Of a DNA stretch of 64,000 nt, positions 25,833 through 34,992 are shown in pieces (position 1 is the first letter of the stretch; every line of letters begins with the position of its first letter). Origin of the DNA: Brachybacterium huguangmaarense. GTDB lineage: Bacteria; Actinomycetota; Actinomycetes; Actinomycetales; Dermabacteraceae. The notes beneath the pieces were generated by a model. That model had not been told where the DNA came from. It ran no database searches and saw nothing but the letters and a program-made list of their open reading frames with translations. The stretch spans positions 744,001 to 808,000 of the forward strand of contig NZ_CP107020.1 of NCBI RefSeq assembly GCF_025725725.1, given 5' to 3'. The position numbers were made by a program, and so were the translations under genes.

Positions 25833-26678
25833 TCAGGCCCCGACGACACCCCCGGTGACGAGCCCGATGATCACGAGCCCTAGGATCACGCGGTAGACGA
25901 TGAACGAGGTGAAGGAGTTCTTCGAGACGAAGCGCAGCAGCCACGCGATCGACGCGTAGGCGACGACGAACGACACGACGGTCGCGATCACGGTCGGCCC
26001 CCAGCCGACGGTCGCGGAGATGTCGCTCGCGCTCGTGACGGCCTCGAGCCCGCCTGCCGCGACAAGCGCGGGGATGCCCATGAAGAAGCTGAGGCGGGTC
26101 GCGGTCACGCGGTCGTAGCCGAGCATGAGGCCCGCGGAGATCGTGGCGCCGGAGCGGGAGACGCCCGGGAACAGCGGCGCGAGCGCCTGGAACCCGCCGA
26201 TGACCAGGGCGTCGCGCACGCTCACGTCGCCCATCTGCTTGGGGTCCACCTGGTGCGCGGCGATCCGGTCGGCGGCCCACATGGCCGCCGACCACACGAT
26301 GAGGGCGATCGCGATGACCCACATCGAGCGCAGCGGCCCCTCGATCCAGCCGCGGAACGCGAGGCCGATGACGGCCACCGGAATCGAACCGAGGATGATG
26401 CCCCACCCGAGCGTGTAGTCCGGATCGCGGCGCCCCTCGCTGCTCGCGAGTCCGCGGAACCACGCGCGCACGATCCGCACGATGTCGCCGAGGAAGTACA
26501 CGATCGCGGCGATGATCGCGCCCACCTGGATCACCGCGGTGAACGCCGTCATGCCGCGCGAGTCGATGTCGTAGCCCAGCAGCTTCTCGACGATGTTCAG
26601 GTGGCCCGTGCTCGAGACGGGCAGGAACTCGGTGACCCCCTCGACGATGCCGAGGATGATGGCGTGCAACCAGTTCAC
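25833..26678 (-). CDS. uppP: Undecaprenyl-diphosphatase
   Basis: A 281-residue integral membrane phosphatase that recycles undecaprenyl diphosphate for peptidoglycan synthesis. The two catalytic motifs are clear: GIVEGVTEFLPVSSTGHL (near residue 10-27) and PGVSRSGATI (near residue 170). About seven to eight hydrophobic segments fill the rest, ending VILGLVIIGLVTGGVVGA. The length is normal for the BacA/UppP family. GTG 26678 was chosen because the family starts with a short leader before the first helix (NWLHAIILGIVEG). The longer in-frame start adds a Pro-rich tail of no family likeness. A GGGAGA site precedes it. Confidence 0.95.
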   Translation of the reverse strand: MNWLHAIILGIVEGVTEFLPVSSTGHLNIVEKLLGYDIDSRGMTAFTAVIQVGAIIAAIVYFLGDIVRIVRAWFRGLASSEGRRDPDYTLGWGIILGSIPVAVIGLAFRGWIEGPLRSMWVIAIALIVWSAAMWAADRIAAHQVDPKQMGDVSVRDALVIGGFQALAPLFPGVSRSGATISAGLMLGYDRVTATRLSFFMGIPALVAAGGLEAVTSASDISATVGWGPTVIATVVSFVVAYASIAWLLRFVSKNSFTSFIVYRVILGLVIIGLVTGGVVGA

Positions 26679-27128
26679 AGAGGTCTCCCGGGGGGTCGGA
26701 GGCGGGGGTGGCCGGGCCGGAAGACCGCCCACGGGCGGTGATGGCCGCGAGTCAGCGTACGACCGCACCCGCGTCCGGCCGCGTCATGACCACGCGGACG
26801 AGCGAGGCTTCACACGACCTCCCCGAGATCCGCACCGTGCCGGGCCGATGCCCGGCGTCGGAAGCGGACTCCGGACCGAGACCACGGGGCGGCCGGGTCG
26901 ACAGCGGCGCTCGAGGGACCGGGCCGGAGGGCCGACAGCGGCAACGGACGGCCCGGGGCATGGCGGCGTCGGCCGGACCGGCACCGCGGTGCGACCGGCC
27001 GTCTTCCGCATCGGCCGCACCGGCCACGCCGGCCCGCGACACATGGCCGCGGCGCCGGACCTCCACGCCGCACGGCCCAGCCTGCTCGGCGCCCGGCCCG
27101 CTCGGCGCCCGGTCAGCCCGGTCTCCGG
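26679..27128. other. 450-bp gap, no gene recognised
   Basis: This gap separates uppP from the GH4 gene on the same strand. It is extremely GC-rich with many CGGCC/GGCCG stretches. A TACGCT on the minus strand (26754-26759) could be the uppP -10. The segment CTCGGCGCCCGG occurs twice near 27090-27115. No open frame shows recognisable protein. Confidence 0.5.
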
Positions 27129-28592
27129 TCAGCTCCCGCCCAGCAGCGCCGCGATGTCGGGGTGCCCCGCCTCGTAGCCCTCGAGCAGCGCGCGCCCCGC
27201 CTCGACCGAGCGCACGAGCGGGTGGGTCGCGAAGCCCACCCAGGCGCGCTCGCGCGACCCCGTGAGCGCGGCCTCGAGGATCGCCCGCTCCGACGCCCGC
27301 AGGGACGACATCATGCCGAGCTGGTCGAGCGTGAGCGGTCCGACCCGCTCGGGGTGCACGCCGGCGCCGTCGACGACGCACGGCACCTCGAGCACCAGGT
27401 CGGCCGGCAGCTCGGGGATCACGCGCTCGGCGGGCGCACCGCTCGAGCCCGCGGGGGCGTTGCCCACGTCGAGGATCATGCGCTCGGGCCGGCCGGTGGC
27501 GATCGCCGTCATGAGCCGCAGTGCCACCTCCTGGTAGCCGCCGCCGGCGATGTCCTCCTCCCGCCGTTCCTCGTCGCGCGTCTCGGCCATGTAGGTCGCC
27601 TCCCGCTCGTGCAGCGTCGAGCGCCAGCGCGACAGCGGGTCGGCCTCGGCGGGGCCGCCCGCGTAGAAGCTGCCCTGCTGGCGGGCGAGGAACTCGCCGC
27701 GGGTGGTGTCGGAGGCCGCGATCCGTGCGCGGGCCTCGTCGGTGTAGAGGTAGTAGAAGAGGTACTCGTTGGGCAGGGCGCCCATCGCCCGCACCCAGTC
27801 GAAGCCGACGAGGCGCGCCTCCTCGATCGCGTCGAGCGCGGCGTCGTCGGCCAGGACGGAGGGCAGACGGTCCTCGCCGTCGACCGTGAGCGCGCGCAGC
27901 CAGCCCAGGTGGTTCAGCCCGATGTAGTCGATGCCCACCCGGTCGTCGCCGGTCGGGTCGAGCCCGAGCAGGCGCCCCACGCGGCGCACGAGGCCGATGG
28001 GGGTATCGCAGATGCCGACCACGCGATCGCCGAGCACGCGGCGCATGGCCTCGGTGACGATGCCGGCCGGGTTGGTGAAGTTGATGGTCCAGGCGTCGGG
28101 GGCGACCTCGGCGATCGTCTCGGCGATCGCCGTGGCCACCGGGATCGTGCGCAGGGCGTAGGCGAGGCCGCCGGGGCCGACGGTCTCCTGGCCCAGGAGA
28201 CCCAGGCCCAGCGCGACCCGCTCGTCGACCGTGCGTCCCTCGGCGCCGCCCACGCGCACGGCGCTGAACACGAAGTCCGCGCCGGTCACGGCCTCGCGCA
28301 GGTCGGTCGTGACGGTCAGGCGCGGCAGGGCCCGCGCGGCGGCGCCGTCGGCCAGGCGCGGGCCGCCGCTCGCGCCGGGGCCGTCCGTCCCTCCGGTCGC
28401 GGAGCCGACCCGCCCGTCGGCGACGAGCTCCTCGCCGAGCTCGTCGACCACCCGGGCGATCGTGCGCAGGCGGTCCTCGTCGACGTCGTACAGCACGACC
28501 TCGTCGACGCGCAGACCGGTGGCCCCGGTCGCGACCGCCTCGTACACGAGGGGGACGCGGAATCCCCCGCCCCCGAGGATCGTGAGCTTCAT
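27129..28592 (-). CDS. Glycoside hydrolase family 4 (NAD- and metal-dependent glycosidase)
   Basis: A 487-residue GH4 enzyme, which breaks glycosidic bonds by NAD-assisted redox elimination. Visible elements are the NAD site LTILGGGGFRVPLV (residues 3-16), SAVRVGGAEGR and the metal ligands Cys in GICDTPIGL and His in GLNHLGWLR. The latter pair is diagnostic of the family. RRVGRLLGL and PNEYLFYYLY resemble 6-phospho-beta-glucosidases more than MelA alpha-galactosidases, but the sugar is not settled. A ~25-residue Gly/Ala-rich insertion sits near residue 65. It is divergent from an ABC sugar importer and a PfkB kinase, and no PTS gene is near, so the phosphorylated substrate would have to come from that kinase. 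Confidence 0.9.
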   Translation of the reverse strand: MKLTILGGGGFRVPLVYEAVATGATGLRVDEVVLYDVDEDRLRTIARVVDELGEELVADGRVGSATGGTDGPGASGGPRLADGAAARALPRLTVTTDLREAVTGADFVFSAVRVGGAEGRTVDERVALGLGLLGQETVGPGGLAYALRTIPVATAIAETIAEVAPDAWTINFTNPAGIVTEAMRRVLGDRVVGICDTPIGLVRRVGRLLGLDPTGDDRVGIDYIGLNHLGWLRALTVDGEDRLPSVLADDAALDAIEEARLVGFDWVRAMGALPNEYLFYYLYTDEARARIAASDTTRGEFLARQQGSFYAGGPAEADPLSRWRSTLHEREATYMAETRDEERREEDIAGGGYQEVALRLMTAIATGRPERMILDVGNAPAGSSGAPAERVIPELPADLVLEVPCVVDGAGVHPERVGPLTLDQLGMMSSLRASERAILEAALTGSRERAWVGFATHPLVRSVEAGRALLEGYEAGHPDIAALLGGS

Positions 28593-28822
28593 CCGATCTG
28601 CCTCTCCTTCGTCCGGGTCGCGCCCGTGCGCGGCACGCCGATGCCCCGTGCGGGGCGCGCGTCCTCGCTCAGCACGGGCCCCGCGACGGGCTCGGCGGAT
28701 GCCGGAGGACGCCGACGCGGGCACGCTAGCACCCGGCGCGTGGCATGCTCGTCACTAGGCTGGTCACCCATCCCCGCGCCGCGAGGGGAGAACCTCCCGG
28801 CGCCCTTCCCCAGGAGCACGCC

Positions 28823-30184
28823 ATGCACCGCCGCACCTTCCTCTCCTCGACCGCCGCCGCCGGCGGACTCGCCCTGCTCGCCGCCTGCGCGCCCGGCTCG
28901 GACGACGCGTCGAGCACGTCCGCTCCCGCCCCGAAGGCGGACGAGGTCGACAAGGACATCACGGCGCTGGGCGACATCACCCTCACGGTGTGGGACCAGG
29001 AGGTCCGCGGCTCCCAGGACGCCGCCATCACGGCCCTCATCGCGACCTTCGAGCAGACCTACCCCAACATCACCGTCGACCGGGTCAAGCAGTCCTTCGA
29101 CGACCTGCAGAAGCAGACCTCGCTGGCGCTCTCGGGCAACGACGTGCCCGACGTGCTGCAGGTCAACAACGCCCGTGCCGACATGGGCGAGTTCGTCAAG
29201 GCCGGCCAGCTCACCGACCTCTCGGGATACGCGGACGCCTACGGCTGGGCCGACCGCTTCCCCGAGTCCGTGCTCGCGAAGGTCCGCTACTCCGACGACG
29301 CCGTGACCTTCGGCGACGGCTCCCTGTGGGGCGTGCCGCAGACCGGCGAGGTGTGCGGCATCTACTACAGCGCCTCCCGGCTGCAGGCAGCCGGCGGCAC
29401 GGTCCCCACCACGTGGGACGAGCTGATCGCCCTGCTCGGCACGCTCCAGAGCGCCGGGCAGCAGCCCGTCGTGCTCGGCAACCTCGACAAGTGGCCCGCG
29501 CTGCACGTGTTCGGGCCGCTGCAGGCGCACTACGTCGGAGCCGACGAGATCACCGAGCTCGCGATGGGCAACGCGGGCGCGAGCTGGACCGACGACGCGA
29601 ACGTGCAGGCCCTGACGACGCTCGCGGACTGGGCGAGCAACGGCTACCTGGGCGACTCCCCCAACGGCCTGGACTACGACACCGCGTGGGCCGACTACTC
29701 CAAGGGCACGGGCGTGCTGCTCATCGGCGGCTCGTGGCTGGGCACCGACCTGGCCGCCGTGATGGGCGACGACGTGCACTTCATGGCGCCCCCGCCCGGC
29801 GCCGACGGCAAGGTCGCGACCACGGGAGGCACCGGCATCCCCTTCTCGATCCCCGCCTCGGCGAAGAACCCGGCCGCCGCGGCCGCCTACATCGACTTCA
29901 TCACGAGCCAGGACGCGATGAAGCTGATCGCCGACAACGGTGGCATGCCGGTCCTCGACACCGCGTCCTACGCCCCCGCCTCCGGTGTCAACAAGGAGAT
30001 CTTCGAGGCGTTCACCGCCGTCTCGACCGACGGCGTCCTGCTGCCCTATCTCGACTACGCGACGCCCACGTTCGCCGACACCGCGGGCGACACGCTCCAG
30101 GAGCTCCTCGGCGGCCAGACGTCGCCGGCCGACGCCGCCGCGGCCCTCCAGGCCGACTACGCGAAGTTCACGAAGCAGGGCTGA
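28823..30184 (+). CDS. ABC sugar transporter substrate-binding lipoprotein
   Basis: A 453-residue family 1 extracellular solute-binding protein. The signal is twin-arginine-like (RRTFLSS) with the lipobox LLAAC (Cys22). The mature part has ITLTVWDQE (first strand), DVPDVLQVNNARA, GSLWGVPQTGEVCGIYYSASRL, VPTTWDELIALL and GTGIPFSIPASAKNPAAAAAYIDFI, all standard for carbohydrate binders. A CAGGAG site precedes ATG 28823. TAGGCT (28756-28761) is a possible -10. It leads an apparent four-gene operon with two permeases and a kinase. Confidence 0.93.
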   Translation: MHRRTFLSSTAAAGGLALLAACAPGSDDASSTSAPAPKADEVDKDITALGDITLTVWDQEVRGSQDAAITALIATFEQTYPNITVDRVKQSFDDLQKQTSLALSGNDVPDVLQVNNARADMGEFVKAGQLTDLSGYADAYGWADRFPESVLAKVRYSDDAVTFGDGSLWGVPQTGEVCGIYYSASRLQAAGGTVPTTWDELIALLGTLQSAGQQPVVLGNLDKWPALHVFGPLQAHYVGADEITELAMGNAGASWTDDANVQALTTLADWASNGYLGDSPNGLDYDTAWADYSKGTGVLLIGGSWLGTDLAAVMGDDVHFMAPPPGADGKVATTGGTGIPFSIPASAKNPAAAAAYIDFITSQDAMKLIADNGGMPVLDTASYAPASGVNKEIFEAFTAVSTDGVLLPYLDYATPTFADTAGDTLQELLGGQTSPADAAAALQADYAKFTKQG

Positions 30185-30185
30185 G

Positions 30186-31118
30186 GTGCCGTCCTCCACC
30201 CCGCCCCGGCGCCGCGGACACGCCCCCTCGGCCGTCGTCCGCAGCCGCCTCACGCCCTACCTGTTCCTCCTGCCCGGCTTCGTCGTCTATGCCGCGTTCG
30301 CGCTGTACCCGCTCGTGAGGGCGGGACAGTTCTCGCTGTACGACTGGTCCGGGATCGGCCCGTCGACGTTCGTGGGCCTGGGCAACTACGTCGACCTCGC
30401 GCACGACGGCCGCTTCCTCGCGGCGATCGGGCACGCCCTGATCCTGATCGCGTTCTATGCGCTCCTGCCGCTCGTCATCGGCCTCGTGCTCGCCGCGATC
30501 CTGCGGCGCGGCCAGGTCCGCGGCATGGGCTTCTTCCGCACCGTGATCTTCCTGCCGCAGGTCATCGCGCTCGCCGTGATAGCCGTCGCGTGGAAGCAGA
30601 TCTATGCGCCCGCCGGACCGCTCAACCAGGGCCTGCGCGCCCTCGGCCTCGACGGCTGGGCTCGCGGGTGGCTGGGCGAGCCCGGCAGCGCGCTGCCCGC
30701 GGTCGGCTTCATCGGCACCTGGCTCGAGATGGGCCTCGTGATGCTCCTGCTGCTGGCGGGCATGAGCCGCATCCCCGACGACCTGTACGAGGCGGCCCGC
30801 CTGGACGGCGCCGGCGCGGTGCGCGAGTTCTTCGCGATCACGCTGCCGGCCGTGCGCGGGGAGATCGTCACCGCGCTCGTGCTGACGATCATCGCAGCGC
30901 TCAAGACCTTCGACCTGATCTATCTGACCACGTCGGGCGGGCCGGGGACCGCGACCACCGTGCCCAGCTACGAGGTCTACCACCGGGCCTTCGAGCTCAA
31001 GGACGTGGGGTCGGCGAGCGCCGTCGCGATCGTCCTGACCGTGCTCGTGTTCGCGATCAACCTGCTGGTCACCCGCATCGGCGACCGCGACGACACGGCG
31101 GCGGGAGGTCTGCGATGA
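30186..31118 (+). CDS. ABC sugar transporter permease 1 (MalF/UgpA type)
   Basis: A 310-residue inner-membrane permease. Six hydrophobic segments are present, starting at LTPYLFLLPGFVVYAAFALYPLV, with the EAA loop YEAARLDGAGAVREFFAITLPA for docking to the ATPase. The GTG start at 30186 follows the binding-protein stop by one base. Its own TGA overlaps the next ATG (ATGA). No ATPase gene is in the cluster, so a shared MsiK-like ATPase encoded elsewhere is expected, as is common in actinobacteria. Confidence 0.93.
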   Translation: MPSSTPPRRRGHAPSAVVRSRLTPYLFLLPGFVVYAAFALYPLVRAGQFSLYDWSGIGPSTFVGLGNYVDLAHDGRFLAAIGHALILIAFYALLPLVIGLVLAAILRRGQVRGMGFFRTVIFLPQVIALAVIAVAWKQIYAPAGPLNQGLRALGLDGWARGWLGEPGSALPAVGFIGTWLEMGLVMLLLLAGMSRIPDDLYEAARLDGAGAVREFFAITLPAVRGEIVTALVLTIIAALKTFDLIYLTTSGGPGTATTVPSYEVYHRAFELKDVGSASAVAIVLTVLVFAINLLVTRIGDRDDTAAGGLR

Positions 31119-31921
31119 GGGTCTCCGCCGCCGAGCGCACGATGAACTACATCGTGCTGATCGTGTTCGCCGTCTTCGCGCTCGGACCGATCCTGTCGAT
31201 CGTGGCGATGGCGCTCGGGCCCCGGATCGGCGCCCCGAGCGGCCTCCACCTCGGCAACCTGGCCCAGGCCTGGAGCATCGGCGGCTTCGGCACCTCGCTC
31301 GTGAACTCCGTCGTCGTGGCGGCGATCGTGGTGGTCTGCTCGATCGTGCTGTCGCTCGGCACCGGGTACGCCTTCGGCACGATGCGCTTCCCGGGCTCGT
31401 CGGTGCTGTTCGCCCTGTTCCTGCTGGGGCTCATGATCCCCGCCGAGGCCGTCGTGATCCCGCTGTTCTTCGATCTGCGGGCCGTGGGACTGACCGACAC
31501 GTACGCCGCGATCGCCCTGCCGCAGATCGCGCAGTCCGTCGCCTTCGGCACCTTCTGGCTGCGCTCGCAGTTCCGCTCAATGCCGCGGGACCTGATCGAG
31601 GCCGCCGCCCTCGACGGGGCGAGCCCGCTGCAGACGCTCACGCGGATCCTGGTGCCGGCCTCGCGCCCCGCGATCGTCACCCTCGTCGTGCTCGTCTTCA
31701 TGTGGACGTGGAACGAGTTCCTGATCGCCCTCGTGATGACGCCGAGCGGGCACCCGCGGACCGCTCCGCTGGGGCTCGCGAACTTCCAGGGCCAGTACAC
31801 GGCCGACCGGGCGCTGCTCGCGTCGGGGGCGATCATCGTCGCCCTGCCTATGGTGGTGCTGTATCTGTTCTTGCAGCGGCACTTCATCCGCGGCATGCTC
31901 GAGGGGGCCTCGAAGGGATGA
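31115..31921 (+). CDS. ABC sugar transporter permease 2 (MalG/UgpE type)
   Basis: A 268-residue permease with six hydrophobic segments and the EAA motif IEAAALDGASPLQTLTRILVPAS. The C-terminal ...HFIRGMLEGASKG is the standard end of this family. It begins in the 4-base overlap with permease 1 and ends in a 4-base overlap (ATGA, 31918-31921) with the kinase gene, so all four genes are translationally coupled or nearly so. Confidence 0.93.
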   Translation: MRVSAAERTMNYIVLIVFAVFALGPILSIVAMALGPRIGAPSGLHLGNLAQAWSIGGFGTSLVNSVVVAAIVVVCSIVLSLGTGYAFGTMRFPGSSVLFALFLLGLMIPAEAVVIPLFFDLRAVGLTDTYAAIALPQIAQSVAFGTFWLRSQFRSMPRDLIEAAALDGASPLQTLTRILVPASRPAIVTLVVLVFMWTWNEFLIALVMTPSGHPRTAPLGLANFQGQYTADRALLASGAIIVALPMVVLYLFLQRHFIRGMLEGASKG

Positions 31922-33105
31922 CCAGCACCGATCGCAGCGACGCGACCGACGGGACGGGACCGGTGACGCCGGGGGACGCCCGGACCGCCGCGGCCGCCGA
32001 CGCCGCCGAGGCGACCGCCTCGTGGGATCCGCTCGCCTCGCGGCGCACGCCCGAGGACCCGCCGCTCGACGTGCTGCTCTCGGGCACCGTGTTCTTCGAC
32101 CTCGTGTTCACGGGGCTGCCGCGCATGCCCGGGCCGGGCGAGGAGCTGTGGTCCGAGGGGCTCGGCTCGTGCCCGGGCGGCATCGCGAACCTGGCCACCG
32201 CGACCGCCCGCCTGGGACTGCGCACGGGCCTCGTCGCCGGGTTCGGGGACGACGCCTATGCCGACTGGATGTGGGACACGCTGTCCTACGACGAGGGCAT
32301 CGACCTGTCGGCCTCGCGGCGCTTCGGCCACTTCCACTCGTCCCTGACCGTGTCCATCGCGACGTCGGGCGACCGCGCGATGGTCACCCACGGCCACGAC
32401 CTCCCCGAGCCGCTGTCGGTGCTGATCGACGCGGCGCCGCGCGCGCGAGCCGCCGTCGTGGACCTCGGGGGCGAGACCTCGTGGTGGTCGCGGCTGGCCG
32501 CCCAGGGCACCCTGATCATCGCCGACATCGGGTACGACGAGACCGAGCGCTGGGACCCGGCCGACCTCGCGCCGCTCGCCCACTGCCACGCCTTCACGCC
32601 CAACGCCGTGGAGGCCATGCGGTACACCCGCACCGAGACCCCCGACCGGGCCGTGCGCGCGCTCGCCGAGCGGGTCCCCCTCGCGGTCGTGACCGACGGC
32701 GTGGCGGGTTCGTACGCGATCGACTCGATCACGGGCGAGGAGGCGTACTGCCCGGCCGTGCCCGTCGAGGCCCTCGATCCCACGGGCGCCGGCGACGTGT
32801 TCGGCGCGGCCATCACGCTCGGCGCCCTCGCCGATTGGCCCCTCGTGGAGCGGCTCAAGTTCGCCTCGCTGTGCTCGGCGCTCGCGGTCCAGCAGTTCGG
32901 CGGCTCGCTCGCCGCTCCCGGCTGGGGCGACATCTCGGACTGGTGGCGCTGCATCTCGCAGGCGGCCGACGGCGGGGACCTCCGCGCCGCCTACACGCGC
33001 GACCAGTACCGATTCCTCGACCAGATCGTGCCGCCGCATCCGGTGATGGGCCGCCGCCGCGCCCAGGGCACCTTCGCGCTGCGCTCGGACGCCGGGGACC
33101 ACTGA
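31918..33105 (+). CDS. PfkB-family carbohydrate kinase
   Basis: A 395-residue sugar kinase. A ~48-residue Asp/Ala-rich extension precedes the ribokinase-like fold, which starts at LDVLLSGTVFFDLVFTGLP. The GGIANLATATARLG segment binds sugar, and DPTGAGDVFGAA (near 285) is the PfkB signature with the catalytic Asp. FTPNAVEAMRY matches the family's ATP-side motif. It sits last in the importer operon and opposite a GH4 gene that may need a phosphorylated substrate, so kinase then glycosidase is the simplest reading. Sugar identity is open. Confidence 0.9.
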   Translation: MTSTDRSDATDGTGPVTPGDARTAAAADAAEATASWDPLASRRTPEDPPLDVLLSGTVFFDLVFTGLPRMPGPGEELWSEGLGSCPGGIANLATATARLGLRTGLVAGFGDDAYADWMWDTLSYDEGIDLSASRRFGHFHSSLTVSIATSGDRAMVTHGHDLPEPLSVLIDAAPRARAAVVDLGGETSWWSRLAAQGTLIIADIGYDETERWDPADLAPLAHCHAFTPNAVEAMRYTRTETPDRAVRALAERVPLAVVTDGVAGSYAIDSITGEEAYCPAVPVEALDPTGAGDVFGAAITLGALADWPLVERLKFASLCSALAVQQFGGSLAAPGWGDISDWWRCISQAADGGDLRAAYTRDQYRFLDQIVPPHPVMGRRRAQGTFALRSDAGDH

Positions 33106-33121
33106 GGCCAGGGCTCGCCTG

Positions 33122-33193
33122 CCGGAAAGGGTAGTCATATGGTCAGGCGACCCCTCCAGGGGCATCGGCCGACCATATGACTACCCTTTCCGG
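33122..33193. repeat. Perfect 23-bp inverted repeat with 26-base centre
   Basis: The left arm (33122-33144, CCGGAAAGGGTAGTCATATG then GTC) and the right arm (33171-33193) are exact reverse complements. The centre contains a small CCCCTCCAGGGG stem. It starts 16 bases after the kinase stop and ends 14 bases before the -10 of the next gene. It could be a terminator, an operator over the next gene's promoter, or the remains of a small mobile element. Confidence 0.85.
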
Positions 33194-33206
33194 ACGCCAT
33201 CGGCGG

Positions 33207-33212
33207 TACCTT
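33207..33212 (+). promoter_or_regulatory. -10 box of a likely leaderless promoter
   Basis: TACCTT ends six bases before ATG 33219. The region where a -35 should be overlaps the right arm of the 23-bp inverted repeat. Confidence 0.45.
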
Positions 33213-33218
33213 CGGCGC

Positions 33219-33932
33219 ATGGCCACCCCACCGCCCACCGGTCGCACCCCCGGTCCGCTCCCCACCGGTCGCACCCCCGGCCCCCTGCCCACGCAGCGCA
33301 CGCCGGGCCCCCTGCCCACGCCGCAACCCGGCGGCCCGCAGCCCGGGACACCGCAGCCAGGCGGCCAGCAGCCCGGCCCCGGGCAACCCGGTGCCGCGCA
33401 GCCAGGTACCGGGCAACCCGGTGCCGCGCAGCCAGGCGGCCAGCAGCCCGGCCCCGGGCAGCCGTCCGCCCCTCGCACCGCCCCGCCGTTCCACAGCCCG
33501 GAGGACTTCCCCACCCGCGTGAGCGAGGACGGGCGCCTCGCCTGGGCCCTCGGCCTGCTCGGGCTGCTCGGCGTCCCAGGGCTCGCGGCCCTCGTCATGT
33601 CGATCGTGATGCTCGTCGTCGGCCTGCTCCAGCGCCGGCGCAATCCCGTCGCCGCCCACGTGGGCACGCGCGCCGCGATCTTCGGGGGCATCACGCTCGC
33701 CACGGTGATCGCCTTCTTCACGATCCTCATCATCGGCATGGTCACGACGGACCCGACCAGGACCTACGACACCCCGCCGCCGCTCGGGATCGCGCTCATC
33801 GTGCTCGGCATCTGGATGATCCTGGTCGGCCCGCTCGTCGGGGTCGTCATGGGCATCGTCGCCCTGGTCCGTCCCGTGAGCCGCGACAAGGCCGCGGCCA
33901 TCCTGGAGCGCGCCGCGAACGCACCCCGCTGA
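33219..33932 (+). CDS. Pro/Gln-rich membrane protein (DUF4190-like)
   Basis: A 237-residue protein. Residues 1-90 are low-complexity: three GRTPGPLPT-type nonapeptides, then PGGQQPGPGQPGAAQPG units. Three or four hydrophobic segments follow (LAWALGLLGLLGVPGLAALVMSIVMLV, AIFGGITLATVIAFFTILIIGMV, LGIALIVLGIWMILVGPLVGVVMGI). The plan of a Pro-rich cytoplasmic tail and a small membrane domain is frequent in actinobacterial DUF4190-like proteins of unknown function. The start follows a TACCTT box by six bases. The Pro-rich tail is repetitive in DNA too and may vary in length. Confidence 0.75.
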   Translation: MATPPPTGRTPGPLPTGRTPGPLPTQRTPGPLPTPQPGGPQPGTPQPGGQQPGPGQPGAAQPGTGQPGAAQPGGQQPGPGQPSAPRTAPPFHSPEDFPTRVSEDGRLAWALGLLGLLGVPGLAALVMSIVMLVVGLLQRRRNPVAAHVGTRAAIFGGITLATVIAFFTILIIGMVTTDPTRTYDTPPPLGIALIVLGIWMILVGPLVGVVMGIVALVRPVSRDKAAAILERAANAPR

Positions 33933-33936
33933 AGCC

Positions 33937-33965
33937 GTGACGCCCGTCACGATTGCGGGTAGCGT
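33937..33965 (+). promoter_or_regulatory. Promoter of dhaKLM, probably leaderless
   Basis: GTGACG (33937-33942), a 17-base spacer and TAGCGT (33960-33965) lie seven bases before ATG 33973. Confidence 0.5.
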
Positions 33966-33972
33966 CGGCCCC

Positions 33973-34986
33973 ATGAAGAAGCTCATCAACTCCCCCGACA
34001 CCGTCGTCGCGGACGCTCTCGAGGGCATGGCGCTGGCCCATCCGAACACCCTGCACGTCGACCTCGAGAACAAGGTGGTCCTGCGGGCCACGCCGAAGGA
34101 CGAGGGCAAGGTCGCGATCATCTCGGGCGGTGGCAGCGGCCACGAGCCCCTCCACGGCGGGTACGTCGGCTACGGCATGCTCGACGCCGCGTGCGCGGGC
34201 GAGGTCTTCACCTCCCCCGTGCCCGACCAGATGCAGGCCGCGACCGCCGCCGTCGACCGCGGCGCCGGCGTCCTCTACATCGTCAAGAACTACACGGGCG
34301 ACGTCATGAACTTCGACATGGCCGCCGAGCTCGCCGACGCCGAGAGCGGCACGCAGGTGCGCCAGGTCATCACGAACGACGACGTCGCCGTCGAGGACTC
34401 GACGTTCACCGCGGGCCGCCGCGGCGTGGCCGGCACCGTGCTCGTCGAGAAGATCGCGGGCGCCGCCGCCGAGGCGGGCCGCTCCCTCGAGGAGGTCGCC
34501 GAGATCGCCGAGCGCGTCAACGCGAACGCGCGCTCGATGGGCATGGCGCTCACCGGGGTGACGGTCCCGGCTAACGGCAAGCCCAGCTTCGAGCTGGCCG
34601 ACGACGAGGTCGAGATCGGGATCGGCATCCACGGGGAGCCCGGGCGGCGCCGCGAGAAGGCGGCCTCGGCGGCCGAGACCGCTCGCACCCTGCTCGACCC
34701 GATCCTCGCCGAGCTCCCCGGCGAGGGCTCCGTGCTGCTGTTCGTCAACGGCATGGGCGCGACCCCGCTCATCGAGCTGTACATCATGGCGCGCGAGGCC
34801 TCGAAGGTGCTCGACGAGCGCGGGGTGAGGGTCACGCGCCACCTCGTCGGCAACTACATCACGAGCCTCGACATGGCGGGCTGCTCGATCACCCTGCTGC
34901 GCCTGGACGACGAGCTGACGGAGCTGTGGGACGCGCCCGTCCACACCCCCGCCCTCAGCTGGGCCGCCGACGACACCAAGGAGTGA
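33973..34986 (+). CDS. dhaK: Dihydroxyacetone kinase subunit DhaK
   Basis: A 337-residue subunit that binds dihydroxyacetone covalently for phosphorylation by DhaL. Typical features are KKLINSPDTVVADALEGMA, the active-site loop GGGSGHEPLHGGYVG, and His220 in GIGIHGEPG, which should form the hemiaminal with substrate. Sequence and length fit the PTS-dependent type. ATG 33973 has no ribosome binding site but follows TAGCGT by seven bases. It is followed six bases later by dhaL and then dhaM. Confidence 0.96.
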   Translation: MKKLINSPDTVVADALEGMALAHPNTLHVDLENKVVLRATPKDEGKVAIISGGGSGHEPLHGGYVGYGMLDAACAGEVFTSPVPDQMQAATAAVDRGAGVLYIVKNYTGDVMNFDMAAELADAESGTQVRQVITNDDVAVEDSTFTAGRRGVAGTVLVEKIAGAAAEAGRSLEEVAEIAERVNANARSMGMALTGVTVPANGKPSFELADDEVEIGIGIHGEPGRRREKAASAAETARTLLDPILAELPGEGSVLLFVNGMGATPLIELYIMAREASKVLDERGVRVTRHLVGNYITSLDMAGCSITLLRLDDELTELWDAPVHTPALSWAADDTKE

Positions 34987-34992
34987 CCGCAC

